A DNA stretch of 36,968 nucleotides, from the NCBI GenBank assembly GCA_934129785.1, contig CAKOWW010000017.1:1-36968 (forward strand), in the 5' to 3' direction. The translations under genes were made by a program, and so were the position numbers. Below, in pieces: positions 24,765 to 33,614 of this stretch. The notes below the pieces were generated by a model, which was not told the origin of the DNA, made no database searches, and saw only the letters and a list, made by a program, of their open reading frames with translations. Origin of the DNA: an uncultured Clostridia bacterium. GTDB taxonomy: Bacteria > Bacillota > Clostridia > TANB77 > CAG-508. Positions within the stretch are counted from its first letter, which is position 1, and each line of letters opens with the position of its first letter.

Positions 24765-25899
24765 ATGGCTAAAAAGAAAAAAGAAAAAAGTTTTTCAAGT
24801 TTTGTAAATAATCCAATAGATTTCACATTACTAATAACAATTTTATTGTTATTAGCAATAGGTTTAACTATGGTATTATCAGCAAGTTCGCCATCAGCAT
24901 TATCAGAAACAGGAAATAGTTATGCATTTTTTTCAAAGCAATTACTATTTGCTGTAATAGGGCTTGTAGCAATGTGGTTTATTTCAAAAGTTGATTATAG
25001 ATTTTATCAAAAATTTTATAAACAAGCATGGTGGATTTCATTAATACTTTTAGCATTAGTTCTAATTGCAGGAAAAACAATTAATGGAGCCAAAAGATGG
25101 ATATATTTAACAGATGCAATATCTGTGCAACCATCTGAAATGGTAAAAATATTAATGATAATATTTTATGCGGGAATATTAGTAAAAAACAGAGATGAGT
25201 TGCAAAATTACGGAAAAGGTTTTATAAAACATATGTGTTTTTTAGCACCAATTATTGGGCTTTTATTACTAGAACCACACTTTAGTGCATCAATAGTAAT
25301 AATAACAATTTGTTCAATGATGATGATAATGGCTGGTTGTAAATTCTGGCACTTTCTTGCAACAGGAGGAATAGCTGGATTACCTGCAATGATATTCTTA
25401 ATAGTAAAAGAACCATACCGTTTACAAAGAGTTGTAACATTTTTAGACCCATGGAAAGATGCAACAGGAGATGGTTGGCAAGTAATACAAAGTTTGTATG
25501 CAATAGGTTCAGGAGGGCTATTTGGTGCAGGATTAGGAGAAAGTAAACAAAAATTTTTATACATACCAGAACCACACAATGATTTCATATTCTCAATTTT
25601 AGGAGAAGAATTAGGATTTGTTGGTTGTGCAGTTGTATTAATATTATTTGCAATATTCATTTGGCGTGGAATATTAATAGCAATGAGAGCACCAGATATG
25701 TTTGGAAGTTTAATTGCAGTGGGAATAACAACTTTAGTTGCAATACAAGTAATTATAAATGTAGCTGTTGTAACATCATCAATGCCAGCAACAGGAATGC
25801 CATTGCCATTTTTTAGCTACCGGAGGAACAGCACTATTTATATTATTATGTGAAATGGGAATATTGTTAAATATTTCAAGAGCAAGTGCAAAAAAATAG
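24765..25899 (+). CDS. ftsW: SEDS peptidoglycan polymerase FtsW/SpoVE, with +1 shift
   Basis: Polytopic glycosyltransferase that polymerises lipid II together with a class B PBP. About 377 residues with roughly ten helices. Visible: FTLLITILLLLAIGLTMVLSA near the start, NGAKRWI (about 105-111), QPSEMVK (about 120), the extracellular PYRLQRVVTFLDPWKD (about 214-229) and QSLYAIGSGGLFGAGLGES. Codon 353 is CGG (25821-25823). Skipping the C gives PFFSYGGTALFILLCEMGI, the invariant SYGG motif of the family, and a stop at 25899. Unshifted, the protein loses this motif and the last helix. AAGGAAGG precedes the ATG. Position between mraY and murG fits SpoVE or FtsW; I cannot choose between them. Confidence 0.95.
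25821..25823 (+). other. In-frame CGG, +1 frameshift site 6 (ftsW)
   Basis: AGC TAC CGG AGG becomes AGC TAC GGA GGA when C25821 is skipped. The result is SYGG with no residue added or lost, which is the strongest single alignment for the rule. Confidence 0.9.
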
Positions 25900-25916
25900 T
25901 GAAAGGAAGAGAAAAA

Positions 25917-27053
25917 ATGAAAGTAATAATTGCAGCAGCTGGAACAGCAGGACATATTAATCCAGGTTTAGCAATTGCAAATAAAATAAAAAAAGAAGAA
26001 AAAAATTCAGAAATAATGTTTATAGGAACAACACGAGGACTAGAAAATGATTTAGTACCAAGAGCTGGTTATAAATTAAAAACAATTGATGCATATGGAT
26101 TAAGTAAGAAAATATCAATAGAAAATATAAAAAAAATGATAAAAACATTACAAGGTTATGGAGAAGCAAAAAAAATAATAAAAGAATTCAAACCAGATAT
26201 TGTAATAGGAACAGGTGGATATATATGTGGAGCAACAATCAGTGCGGCACATAATTTAAAAATTCCAACAATGTTACATGAAAGCAATGCATTTCCAGGA
26301 AAAGCAATAAAAATGTTAGCAAGAAAAACAGACACAATATTAGTATCATTTAAAGATGCTATTCCAAGAATAAAAAATGCTAAAAATGTAGTATTTACGG
26401 GAACACCAGTAAAAATAACAAAAAAAGATTATACAATACAAGAAAAAGAAAAAATATTAGAAAAAATTGGATTAAAATTGGGTAAACCAATAGTACTAGT
26501 ATTTGGTGGTAGCCAAGGGGCTAAAAAAATAAATGAAACATTAATAGAAATAATAAAAAACAAAGAAAACGAAAACTATCAGATTATTTGGGCAGCAGGT
26601 CCAAAACAATATGATGGAATAAAAGAAATATTAGAAAATAATGAAATAAATATAAATAATATTAAAAATGTAAAAGTATTACCATACATTTATAATATGG
26701 AAGAAATAATGAATACTGTTGATATAATAGTTGCAAGAAGTGGAGCAATGACAGTAACAGAAATATCAAATTTAGGAAAACCAGCAATACTTGTGCCACT
26801 ACCAAATGTAAGTCATGACCATCAATTATATAATGCAAAGGCTTTAGAAAAAGTTGGTGCGGCAAAAATAATTTTAGATAGTGAAATTAATGATAAAAAA
26901 TTGAATAGTACAATAGAAAAAATAATTGAGAATAAAGAAAATATGCATAAAATGGGAGAAAAAGCATTAACTATATCAACAACAGATGCAGAAAATAAAA
27001 TATATAAAGAGGTAAAAAAATGTTTAAAGACATACAATACAAATTTATCTTAA
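25917..27053 (+). CDS. murG: UDP-GlcNAc:lipid I N-acetylglucosaminyltransferase MurG
   Basis: Peripheral membrane glycosyltransferase that makes lipid II from lipid I. About 378 residues from the ATG at 25917, chosen because AAAGGAAGAG precedes it; a GTG six codons earlier overlaps the ftsW stop. Visible: the N-terminal glycine loop AAAGTAGHINPGLAIA (about 7-22), GTGGYICGATISAAH (about 99-113), HESNAFPGKA (about 121-130), VFGGSQGAKKINE (about 196-208), and the UDP-GlcNAc site ARSGAMTVTEI and LPNVSHDHQLYNAKALE. Its 3' end overlaps the histidine kinase gene by 34 bases. Confidence 0.96.
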   Translation: MKVIIAAAGTAGHINPGLAIANKIKKEEKNSEIMFIGTTRGLENDLVPRAGYKLKTIDAYGLSKKISIENIKKMIKTLQGYGEAKKIIKEFKPDIVIGTGGYICGATISAAHNLKIPTMLHESNAFPGKAIKMLARKTDTILVSFKDAIPRIKNAKNVVFTGTPVKITKKDYTIQEKEKILEKIGLKLGKPIVLVFGGSQGAKKINETLIEIIKNKENENYQIIWAAGPKQYDGIKEILENNEININNIKNVKVLPYIYNMEEIMNTVDIIVARSGAMTVTEISNLGKPAILVPLPNVSHDHQLYNAKALEKVGAAKIILDSEINDKKLNSTIEKIIENKENMHKMGEKALTISTTDAENKIYKEVKKCLKTYNTNLS

Positions 27054-28465
27054 TATTTTTATTGGTAGGAATATTAATAATAACTGGGTTTAGTGGTGTA
27101 TTTATATTATCTATAAATAATATCACATCACAAATCCAAACAAATTCTGTAACAGAGATGGGACAAGTTATTGAATTATTAAATCAAATGAAAGCAAATA
27201 CAAAAATAACATCAGCAATTTTAATTGCAGTTTTTAGTGTTGTAGCAATATTAGTTTCAGCATTTCTTTCAAAATTTGTTATTTATCCTATAAACAGATT
27301 AATAAAAAGTGCTGAAAAAATAACAGAAGATGAATCAAAAGGATTTAAAAATAGAAGTAAGAAAAAAGGCGAAGTAGGAAATTTAGAAAATGTTTTTGGA
27401 GTGATGACAACAGAGCTAAAAGAAAAACTAAGTGAAGTTTCAACACAAAAAAATCAAATAGAAACAATCCTTTTACATATGACAGATGGAATTATTGCGT
27501 TTAACATGAAAGGTGAAATTCTATTAATTAATCCAGCAGCAAAGAAATTTCTTGGAATACGCCCTGAAGATACATGTTTTGAAGATATATTTGGAAAATT
27601 CAACTTAAATATAAATATGGAAAAAATAATTTACTTAGAAAATTGGACATCAACAGAACAAAGAATACAAGTTGATGACAAATATGTAAATACGTTTTTT
27701 GCACCATTTAAAAATGAATCAGAAAGACCTGATGGAGTAATAGCTGTAATTCAAGATATAACAGAACATGTGAAATTAGACAATATGCAAAAAGAATTAG
27801 TTGCAGATGTATCACATGAATTGAAAACACCAATTACATCAATAATGGGATATGCAGACACTTTGTTAGAAGGCGAATATGACAAAGAAACACAAGATAA
27901 ATTCTTAAATGTAATTGCAACAGAAGCTAGAAGAATGGCAAAATTGGTAACAGATTTATTAACACTTTCAAGATATGATAATAATAAAAAGCATGCACAA
28001 AAAGAGGCTTTTGATTTAGGAGAATTAGTAAAAAAATGTCAAGATAAATTGGCCATAGAAATAAAGAAAAAAGATCATAAAGTAAATTGCTTTGTAACTG
28101 CAGATGTACCGCCAGTTTATGCAGATAAATATGATATTGAAAGAGTGGTTTTAAATATTTTAACAAATAGTATAAAGTATACACCAAATGGTGGTGAAAT
28201 AAAAATATATGTTGGATTTGTATATAATGATGCATATATAAAGATTTTTGATAATGGGATTGGTATTCCTGAAGAGGATTTGTCAAGAATATTTGAAAGA
28301 TTTTATAGGGTTGATAAGGCGCGTACTAGAGAAATGGGTGGAACAGGACTTGGCCTTTCAATTGCAAAAGAAATTTTGGATAAAAACGGTGGAAGTATCG
28401 ATATTAAAAGTGTTGTAGGACAAGGTACAGAAGTTGTAATACGAGTTCCTACTAAAGAAGAATAG
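27020..28465 (+). CDS. Membrane sensor histidine kinase, WalK/PhoR-like
   Basis: Two-component sensor of 481 residues. Helix 1 (about 9-30) and helix 2 (about 61-84) bracket a short 30-residue extracellular loop. A HAMP linker (about 84-140), a PAS domain (about 148-250), HisKA with phospho-acceptor His in VSHELKTPITS (about 265) and HATPase_c with N box NSIKYTPNGG, G1 DNGIGIPEE, F box and G2 GGTGLGLSIAKEI follow. GAGG lies before the ATG inside murG, so translation is coupled to cell-wall synthesis genes. No response regulator gene is present in the window, so its partner must lie elsewhere. The short loop suggests sensing within the membrane or from its partners. Confidence 0.93.
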   Translation: MFKDIQYKFILIFLLVGILIITGFSGVFILSINNITSQIQTNSVTEMGQVIELLNQMKANTKITSAILIAVFSVVAILVSAFLSKFVIYPINRLIKSAEKITEDESKGFKNRSKKKGEVGNLENVFGVMTTELKEKLSEVSTQKNQIETILLHMTDGIIAFNMKGEILLINPAAKKFLGIRPEDTCFEDIFGKFNLNINMEKIIYLENWTSTEQRIQVDDKYVNTFFAPFKNESERPDGVIAVIQDITEHVKLDNMQKELVADVSHELKTPITSIMGYADTLLEGEYDKETQDKFLNVIATEARRMAKLVTDLLTLSRYDNNKKHAQKEAFDLGELVKKCQDKLAIEIKKKDHKVNCFVTADVPPVYADKYDIERVVLNILTNSIKYTPNGGEIKIYVGFVYNDAYIKIFDNGIGIPEEDLSRIFERFYRVDKARTREMGGTGLGLSIAKEILDKNGGSIDIKSVVGQGTEVVIRVPTKEE

Positions 28466-28475
28466 AATTGTATTT

Positions 28476-28650
28476 CTTTAACATATAATCTTTTTATAAA
28501 ATATCTCGGTTTATTTTGAAATTTAAGAAATTCTAATTTATTTTATGGCACCCTTCCACTAAAAGTGAACTCTTTCCATAAAATTGCATAAGAATTTCTA
28601 AAATTTCTTCATGCACATTCGATATTTTATCTAAAGATTATATGTTAAAG
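28476..28650 (+). repeat. Long imperfect hairpin repeat, copy R3 (diverged)
   Basis: It keeps the R1/R2 architecture: outer stem (ctttaacatataatcttt with its complement, about 28 bp with one break), middle stem aaatttaagaaattct, inner ttttatgg/ccataaaa. The outer stem sequence differs from R1, but both arms changed together, so pairing is kept. The loop carries cacccttccactaaaagtg instead of the R1 version. The gap 28466-28816 holds this repeat and the lepB promoter, and no gene. Confidence 0.82.
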
Positions 28651-28754
28651 TCCTTAGAAATTGTATGATAGTTAAGATTTTGTATATATTCATTATATAT
28701 GAAATCTTTTTGTTTTACTATAGGAATCTTTTTTATTTTAATAGCATTATGTAC

Positions 28755-28783
28755 TTGATAATTGAGTACTTTTAATATATAAT
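28755..28783 (+). promoter_or_regulatory. lepB promoter
   Basis: TTGATA (28755-28760), 17-nt spacer, TATAAT (28778-28783), 33 bases before the lepB start. It should drive lepB-holB-ricT and possibly the ferredoxin gene. Confidence 0.78.
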
Positions 28784-28816
28784 ATTAGGAGCGAAAAATA
28801 TAAAGGAGAGATAAAT

Positions 28817-29449
28817 TTGAGTTCAAATATGAAAGAAATTTTAGAATGGATATATTGTATAGTAATAGCATTAGTATTAGCAATGCTATTTAGATATTTT
28901 ATAGGAACACCAACAATTGTAAAACAGGTATCAATGTATCCAACACTAGTCCAAGATCAAAGACTATGGTTAAATAGATGGGGAAGAACAACAAAAACAT
29001 TGCCAAAACGTGGACAAATAATTACATTTGAAGAACCTGCCAAAACAAATTATACAGAATCTGAATTAAATAAAGAAAATCCAGTTGCAAAGTATAATAA
29101 AAAAACAGGTGTAAGATGGTTTATAAATAACTTTTTAGAAATAGGAAAAAGAAGTTATATAAAAAGAGTAATAGCACTTCCAGGAGAACATGTTCAAATT
29201 AAAGATGGAAAAGTATATATAAATGAACAAGAATTTGAAGAACCATATTTACAATCTGGAATAGTAACAGATATAATGGGTGTAGGTTATGATGATTTTG
29301 TAGTACCAGAAAAATGTGTATTTGCAATGGGAGATAATAGAAATCATAGTACAGACTGTAGAGCTTTCGGATGTATTCCGTTAGAAAAAATAGAGAGTAC
29401 AGTAGCAATAAGAATATGGCCATTAAATAAATTTGGAAAAGTAGAATAA
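28817..29449 (+). CDS. lepB: Signal peptidase I
   Basis: Membrane serine protease that removes signal peptides from exported proteins. It has 210 residues with one N-terminal membrane helix (about 9-32). The catalytic serine is in VSMYPTLVQD (about 40) and the general-base lysine in YIKRVIALPGEHV (about 114-126). The box GDNRNHSTDCRAFGCIP (about 174-190) is typical. The start is TTG at 28817 with AAAGGAGAG upstream. An insert of about 25 residues before the lysine box (KENPVAKYNKKTGVRWF) is longer than in the shortest Gram-positive enzymes. Confidence 0.95.
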   Translation: MSSNMKEILEWIYCIVIALVLAMLFRYFIGTPTIVKQVSMYPTLVQDQRLWLNRWGRTTKTLPKRGQIITFEEPAKTNYTESELNKENPVAKYNKKTGVRWFINNFLEIGKRSYIKRVIALPGEHVQIKDGKVYINEQEFEEPYLQSGIVTDIMGVGYDDFVVPEKCVFAMGDNRNHSTDCRAFGCIPLEKIESTVAIRIWPLNKFGKVE

Positions 29450-29471
29450 ACTTTTAAGCAAGGAGACTTGT

Positions 29472-30359
29472 ATGTTTGAAAATATTTTAGGAAATAATTC
29501 AATAAAAAATCTATTATCAAATTCAATCAAAACAGATAAAGTGTCACATAGTTATATGTTTGTTGGAATATCAGGAATTGGTAAAAAAATAATAGCAAAA
29601 GATTTTGCAAAAGGAATATTATGCTTAAATAAAGACAAGTACTGTAATAATTGCAAATCATGTATAGAATTTGACAGCAATAATAATCCAGATTTAATTT
29701 ATATTGAACCAGATGGGAATAATATAAAAATAGAACAAATAAGAGAATTACAAAAAAGAATACCAGAAAAGCCAATAATATCAAACAGAAAAGTTTGTAT
29801 AATAAACGATGCAGATACCATGACAAAAGAAGCTCAAAATTGTTTATTAAAAACATTAGAAGAGCCACCAGAATTTGTAACAATAATATTAATTGGATCA
29901 AATGAAAATGCATTTTTAACCACAATAAAATCTAGATGTATGATAATACATTTTGAAAAAATAGCAGATGAGGAAATATCAAATTTTTTAAGAAAAAATT
30001 ATGAAATAGAGCCAACTACAAATATGCTAGATTTATTTCAAGGAAGTATAGGAAAAGCTATTGAATTAAAAGATAAACAGGAACAATATGAAAACATAAG
30101 AAATATAGTAACAAAATTAAACTCAAATGACTTGATTGACACAATTAAAACGGCAGAGAGTTTATACAAAAATAAAGAAGAAATATATGAAATATTAGAA
30201 TATATTAATATAACTCTACTAAAGATGGCAAAAACAGATTATAGGTACACAAATTGCATACAAATTGTGGAAAATACTAAGCAACGATTGAAACAAAATG
30301 CAAATTATGATATGTGTATAGATAATATGTTATTTAACATGTGGGAGGAAATAAATTGA
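29472..30359 (+). CDS. holB: DNA polymerase III delta' subunit
   Basis: Clamp-loader subunit of 295 residues, AAA+ fold. The N-terminus MFENILGNNSIKNLL is typical. The P-loop is GISGIGKK (about 31-38); a zinc module has CLNKDKYCNNCKSC (about 51-64). Sensor-type motifs NDADTMTKEAQNCLLKTLEE (about 113-132) and SRCMIIHF follow. AAGGAG precedes the ATG by about 8 nt. The gene sits between lepB and ricT, with ricT starting in its stop codon; holB-ricT is a common order in Firmicutes. Confidence 0.93.
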   Translation: MFENILGNNSIKNLLSNSIKTDKVSHSYMFVGISGIGKKIIAKDFAKGILCLNKDKYCNNCKSCIEFDSNNNPDLIYIEPDGNNIKIEQIRELQKRIPEKPIISNRKVCIINDADTMTKEAQNCLLKTLEEPPEFVTIILIGSNENAFLTTIKSRCMIIHFEKIADEEISNFLRKNYEIEPTTNMLDLFQGSIGKAIELKDKQEQYENIRNIVTKLNSNDLIDTIKTAESLYKNKEEIYEILEYINITLLKMAKTDYRYTNCIQIVENTKQRLKQNANYDMCIDNMLFNMWEEIN

Positions 30360-31258
30360 AAAATATAATAGGAGTTAGATTTAAAAAATTAGGCAAAATA
30401 TATTTTTTTAATCCAAAAGGATTAAAAGTAAAAAAAGGTGACAAAGTTATAGTAGAAACAACTCAAGGGGAAGAATATGGAGAAGTAATGATTCCTAATA
30501 GATTTGTAAATGATGAAAAAATTGTTGCACCATTAAAAAAGATTGTAAGATTAGCAAATAACAAAGATGACAAGCACTATGAAGAATGCAGAAAAAAAGA
30601 AAAAGAAGCATTTAAAACATGTCAGAAGAAAATAAAAGAACATAATTTAAAAATGACATTAACAGATGTAGAATGTAAATTTGATGATAGTAAAATTTTA
30701 TTTTACTTTACAGCAGATGGAAGAATAGACTTTAGAGAACTAGTAAAAGATTTGGCAGCAATATATAAAACAAGAATTGAATTAAGACAAATAGGAGTAA
30801 GAGATGAAGTAAAAAGAATTGGTGGAAATGGAGTATGTGGTAGAGAATTATGTTGTTGTACATTCTTAAGAGACTTTGAAGCTGTATCAATAAAAATGGC
30901 TAAAGAGCAAAATATATCTTTAAATCCATCAAAAATATCAGGAAATTGCGGAAGATTAATGTGTTGCTTAAAATATGAAAGCAATGTATATGAAGATAAA
31001 TTAAAAAGATTACCAAATATTGGAGCTATTGTAAAAACACAAGATGGTGAAGGTGAAGTCGATAATATTGAAACTTTGAAAGAAACTGTTAGAGTTAAAA
31101 TAAAAGATGGAGATAGTTACATATATAAAAAATATCCAGTATCAGAAATTAAAGTTATAAAAGATATAGCAAAAGTGAAAATGGATGAGGAAGAACTACA
31201 ACATAAAAAAGAGCTAGAAGAACTAGAAAAAATGGAAATGGAAGATATGAAGAAATAG
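30356..31258 (+). CDS. ricT: RicT (YaaT), PSP1-domain regulatory protein
   Basis: Subunit of the RicAFT complex, which in Bacillus carries Fe-S clusters and affects RNase Y function, sporulation and competence. About 300 residues. The start is TTG at 30356, overlapping the holB stop, since GGAGG lies 7 nt upstream; an in-frame GTG at 30341 overlaps that ribosome site. The PSP1 domain covers about 1-200. Cysteines cluster in CGRELCCCTFL (about 160-170) and NCGRLMCCLKYE (about 199-210), as expected for the family. A Lys/Glu-rich tail ends the protein. Confidence 0.94.
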   Translation: MKNIIGVRFKKLGKIYFFNPKGLKVKKGDKVIVETTQGEEYGEVMIPNRFVNDEKIVAPLKKIVRLANNKDDKHYEECRKKEKEAFKTCQKKIKEHNLKMTLTDVECKFDDSKILFYFTADGRIDFRELVKDLAAIYKTRIELRQIGVRDEVKRIGGNGVCGRELCCCTFLRDFEAVSIKMAKEQNISLNPSKISGNCGRLMCCLKYESNVYEDKLKRLPNIGAIVKTQDGEGEVDNIETLKETVRVKIKDGDSYIYKKYPVSEIKVIKDIAKVKMDEEELQHKKELEELEKMEMEDMKK

Positions 31259-31290
31259 TAGTATGAAGAAGTTTTAGGAGGTGAATTATT

Positions 31291-31464
31291 ATGGCATATA
31301 GAATATCAGATAAATGTATATCATGTGGTGCTTGTGCAGCAGCTTGCCCAGTTGGTTGCATATCTCAAGGTGATGATAAGTTCGTAATTAATGAATCAGT
31401 TTGTATTTCATGTGGTACATGTCAAGGAGTTTGTCCAGTTGATGCACCAGCAGAAGCAGAATAA
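31291..31464 (+). CDS. 2[4Fe-4S] ferredoxin
   Basis: Small electron carrier of 57 residues. Two classic clusters: CISCGACAAACPVGCI (residues 9-24) and CISCGTCQGVCPVDAP (about 38-53), each with CxxCxxCxxxCP. AGGAGG precedes the ATG by 8 nt. It is the likely electron acceptor of the 2-oxoacid oxidoreductase encoded at 32664-35701. It follows ricT by 32 bases and is closed by its own terminator. Confidence 0.95.
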   Translation: MAYRISDKCISCGACAAACPVGCISQGDDKFVINESVCISCGTCQGVCPVDAPAEAE

Positions 31465-31474
31465 TATGGTTTAG

Positions 31475-31505
31475 GCAGTATGGTTGAAGGGACTATACTG
31501 CTTTT
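31475..31505 (+). terminator. Terminator after the ferredoxin gene
   Basis: A 10-bp stem with one wobble pair (gcagtatggt / actatactgc) and a 7-nt loop is followed by TTTTA. Confidence 0.78.
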
Positions 31506-31592
31506 ATATCATTCCAATCGCATTCAAAAAGTGCAAAATTAGATATTACAGCACTAAAAGCTAAATACATTATAAAAATGGAAGGTGTGTGT

Positions 31593-32642
31593 ATGGAAGA
31601 AAATGATGAAGAGGTAAAAAAGACTAGCAAGAAGGGAACTATTTTTAACTTTATACTAATAATAACGATATTTGCAGGCTTATTAATATATATGATAAAT
31701 GTAGATGGAATAGATAATATTATAAATTTATTACATCAAGTGAATTATAACTGGGTTATAGCAGGTTTAATTTGTTTAACAATTTATTGGATTTGTGAGG
31801 CAATTACATTGCATGTGCCATTAAAAAGAATGTATAAAAGCCAGAATTTTGGAAATTCTGTTAAAGTATCTATGATTGGACAATTGTTTAATAATATAAC
31901 ACCATTTTCATCTGGAGGGCAACCAATGCAAGCATATGAATTGACTAAAACAGGGAAAAGAGTTAGTGATTCTTTAAGTGTGTTGATGTTAAAATTTATA
32001 GTTACTCAAATAGCGTTAGTTGTTACGACAGTTATAATTGTATTTGCAGAATTTGATTTTTTCAAGATGTTAATGCATGATTATTTGTGGGTTGCTATTT
32101 TGGGATTTGGAGTAAATATAGTAGCAATAATAGTAGCGATTATTGCTGGAATAAATAAGAAATTAATAACATCAATAGTAAATCCTATAATAAAATTGTT
32201 GGGAAAAATTCATATATTTAAACAACCAGATGAGGTGATAGATAATTTTGATAAAAGTATGGATAATTTTAGTGGACAATTTAAAGTTATGAAATCAGAA
32301 AAATTGATGGTTCTAAAAATGTTTGTTGTAGCTGTAATACAAAGTATGAGCTACTATTCGATAACATATATGGTTTATAAGGCTTTTGGAAATAGTGGAA
32401 TAACATTTTTACAAATAATTCCGGCACAAGCATTTTTATTATTAATTATGACTTTTGTACCTACACCAGGTTCAGGCCTTGGAGCAGAAGGTGGATTCTA
32501 TTTATTGTTTAATTCTATATTTAAAAAAGGAACAATAAATATGTCAATTTTGTTTTGGAGAATATATACATTTTATTTACCAATAATTGTAGGAGCATTA
32601 TTTTTAATTCCGATAAAAGCTAAAAAAGGAAAAGGAGACTAA
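31593..32642 (+). CDS. Flippase-like membrane protein (YbhN/MprF N-terminal family)
   Basis: A 349-residue polytopic protein with about eight helices of the lysylphosphatidylglycerol synthase transmembrane/UPF0104 type. Family features include FNNITPFSSGGQPMQAYEL (about 105-123) and FVPTPGSGLGAEGGFYLLF (about 289-307). Relatives move lipids or act with a fused synthetase; here there is no synthetase domain, so the substrate is unknown. I start at 31593, with GGAAGGTG about 7 nt upstream; an ATG five codons earlier overlaps that ribosome site. The stop codon lies inside a terminator stem. Confidence 0.88.
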   Translation: MEENDEEVKKTSKKGTIFNFILIITIFAGLLIYMINVDGIDNIINLLHQVNYNWVIAGLICLTIYWICEAITLHVPLKRMYKSQNFGNSVKVSMIGQLFNNITPFSSGGQPMQAYELTKTGKRVSDSLSVLMLKFIVTQIALVVTTVIIVFAEFDFFKMLMHDYLWVAILGFGVNIVAIIVAIIAGINKKLITSIVNPIIKLLGKIHIFKQPDEVIDNFDKSMDNFSGQFKVMKSEKLMVLKMFVVAVIQSMSYYSITYMVYKAFGNSGITFLQIIPAQAFLLLIMTFVPTPGSGLGAEGGFYLLFNSIFKKGTINMSILFWRIYTFYLPIIVGALFLIPIKAKKGKGD

Positions 32643-32658
32643 TTAAAATAGTCTCCTT
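32631..32658. terminator. Bidirectional terminator between the flippase gene and the por operon
   Basis: A perfect 9-bp stem, aaggagact / agtctcctt, with a 9-nt loop lies between convergent genes. On the minus strand a T-rich stretch follows the stem. The plus-strand stop codon begins in its left arm. Confidence 0.85.
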
Positions 32659-32663
32659 AAATA

Positions 32664-33614
32664 TTATCTATTTGTTATTTCTTCTAAATCTAATAATTCT
32701 TGCCATCTTGCATCAACTTCTTTTTGGAATTCTTCTATCATCCATTCATTTCCAGGTTTAAACATGTGTTTAAAACGTTTTTGAGGTCTTAAAAATTCTT
32801 CTATAGGAAGTTTTTTAGCTGGTTTATAATTAATTTTATATTTTCCATCAATAACTTCATATAAAGGCCAATAACAAGTTTCAACAGCAAGTTTGTTAAT
32901 TTGCATTAACATGTCTGTTGGGTAGCCCCAACCTCTAGGGCAAGGAGCCATAACATTTAAGAATGTTGGACCTTTTGTATAAATAGCTTTTTCAGATTTT
33001 TCATATAAATCTTTAAAATTCATATAACCAATAGTTTGTGCAACATATGGTAAGTGATGGCTAACCATTATTTTAGTTAAATCTTTTCTTGATTGCATTT
33101 TTCCTGGTATTACTTTACCAGCAGGTGATGTTGTAGTATCTGCAAATTTTGGTGTTGCAGAAGAACGTTGTATACCAGTGTTCATATATGCTCCATTGTC
33201 ATAGCAGACATAAGTCATATCATGTCCACGTTCCATTGCGCCAGATAAACTTTGTATTCCTATATCATAAGTTCCACCATCTCCACCAAATGCTATAAAT
33301 TTAGTTTCAACATTTTCAGGTAATTTTCCCTGTTTTTTCATAGATTGATATGCAGCTTCTGCTCCTGATAATGTAGCAGCTGTACATTCAAATGCTGTAT
33401 GTATAAATGAATCTGTCCATGCAGTATATGGATAAATAAATGTAGAAACTTCCATACAACCAGTAGCGTTAGCAATAACTGCATGATCTTCTTTTTTTAG
33501 AGCTCTTAATACCATTCTTGCAACTGGAGGAGCTCCACAACCAGCACACATTCTATGACCAGCTGTAAATCTTGAAGGTTTATTTGCAACAACTTCTTTT
33601 ACATTGTAAGGCAT
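32664..33614 (-). CDS. porB: 2-oxoacid:ferredoxin oxidoreductase beta subunit (thiamine-diphosphate-binding)
   Basis: Subunit that binds thiamine diphosphate and decarboxylates pyruvate or a related 2-oxoacid. It has 316 residues. MCAGCGAPPVARMVLRALKK (about 22-41) gives an Fe-S ligand pair, IANATGCMEVS a further Cys, and FGGDGGTYDIGIQSLSGAME plus YDNGAYMNTGIQRSSATP the thiamine-diphosphate and Mg site. A downstream Cys lies in MAPCPRGW. The start overlaps the alpha-subunit stop, with AAGGAAGGTG upstream. It is the last gene of the four-gene operon. Substrate (pyruvate or branched-chain 2-oxoacid) cannot be fixed by eye; pyruvate is most likely. Confidence 0.93.
   Translation of the reverse strand: MPYNVKEVVANKPSRFTAGHRMCAGCGAPPVARMVLRALKKEDHAVIANATGCMEVSTFIYPYTAWTDSFIHTAFECTAATLSGAEAAYQSMKKQGKLPENVETKFIAFGGDGGTYDIGIQSLSGAMERGHDMTYVCYDNGAYMNTGIQRSSATPKFADTTTSPAGKVIPGKMQSRKDLTKIMVSHHLPYVAQTIGYMNFKDLYEKSEKAIYTKGPTFLNVMAPCPRGWGYPTDMLMQINKLAVETCYWPLYEVIDGKYKINYKPAKKLPIEEFLRPQKRFKHMFKPGNEWMIEEFQKEVDARWQELLDLEEITNR

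Noticed and set aside
4599..25899. rsmA, ftsW and the PBP genes as pseudogenes
   Set aside because: Both sides of each break are fully conserved, with no other lesions. Loss of several core wall and ribosome genes in one strain is implausible.
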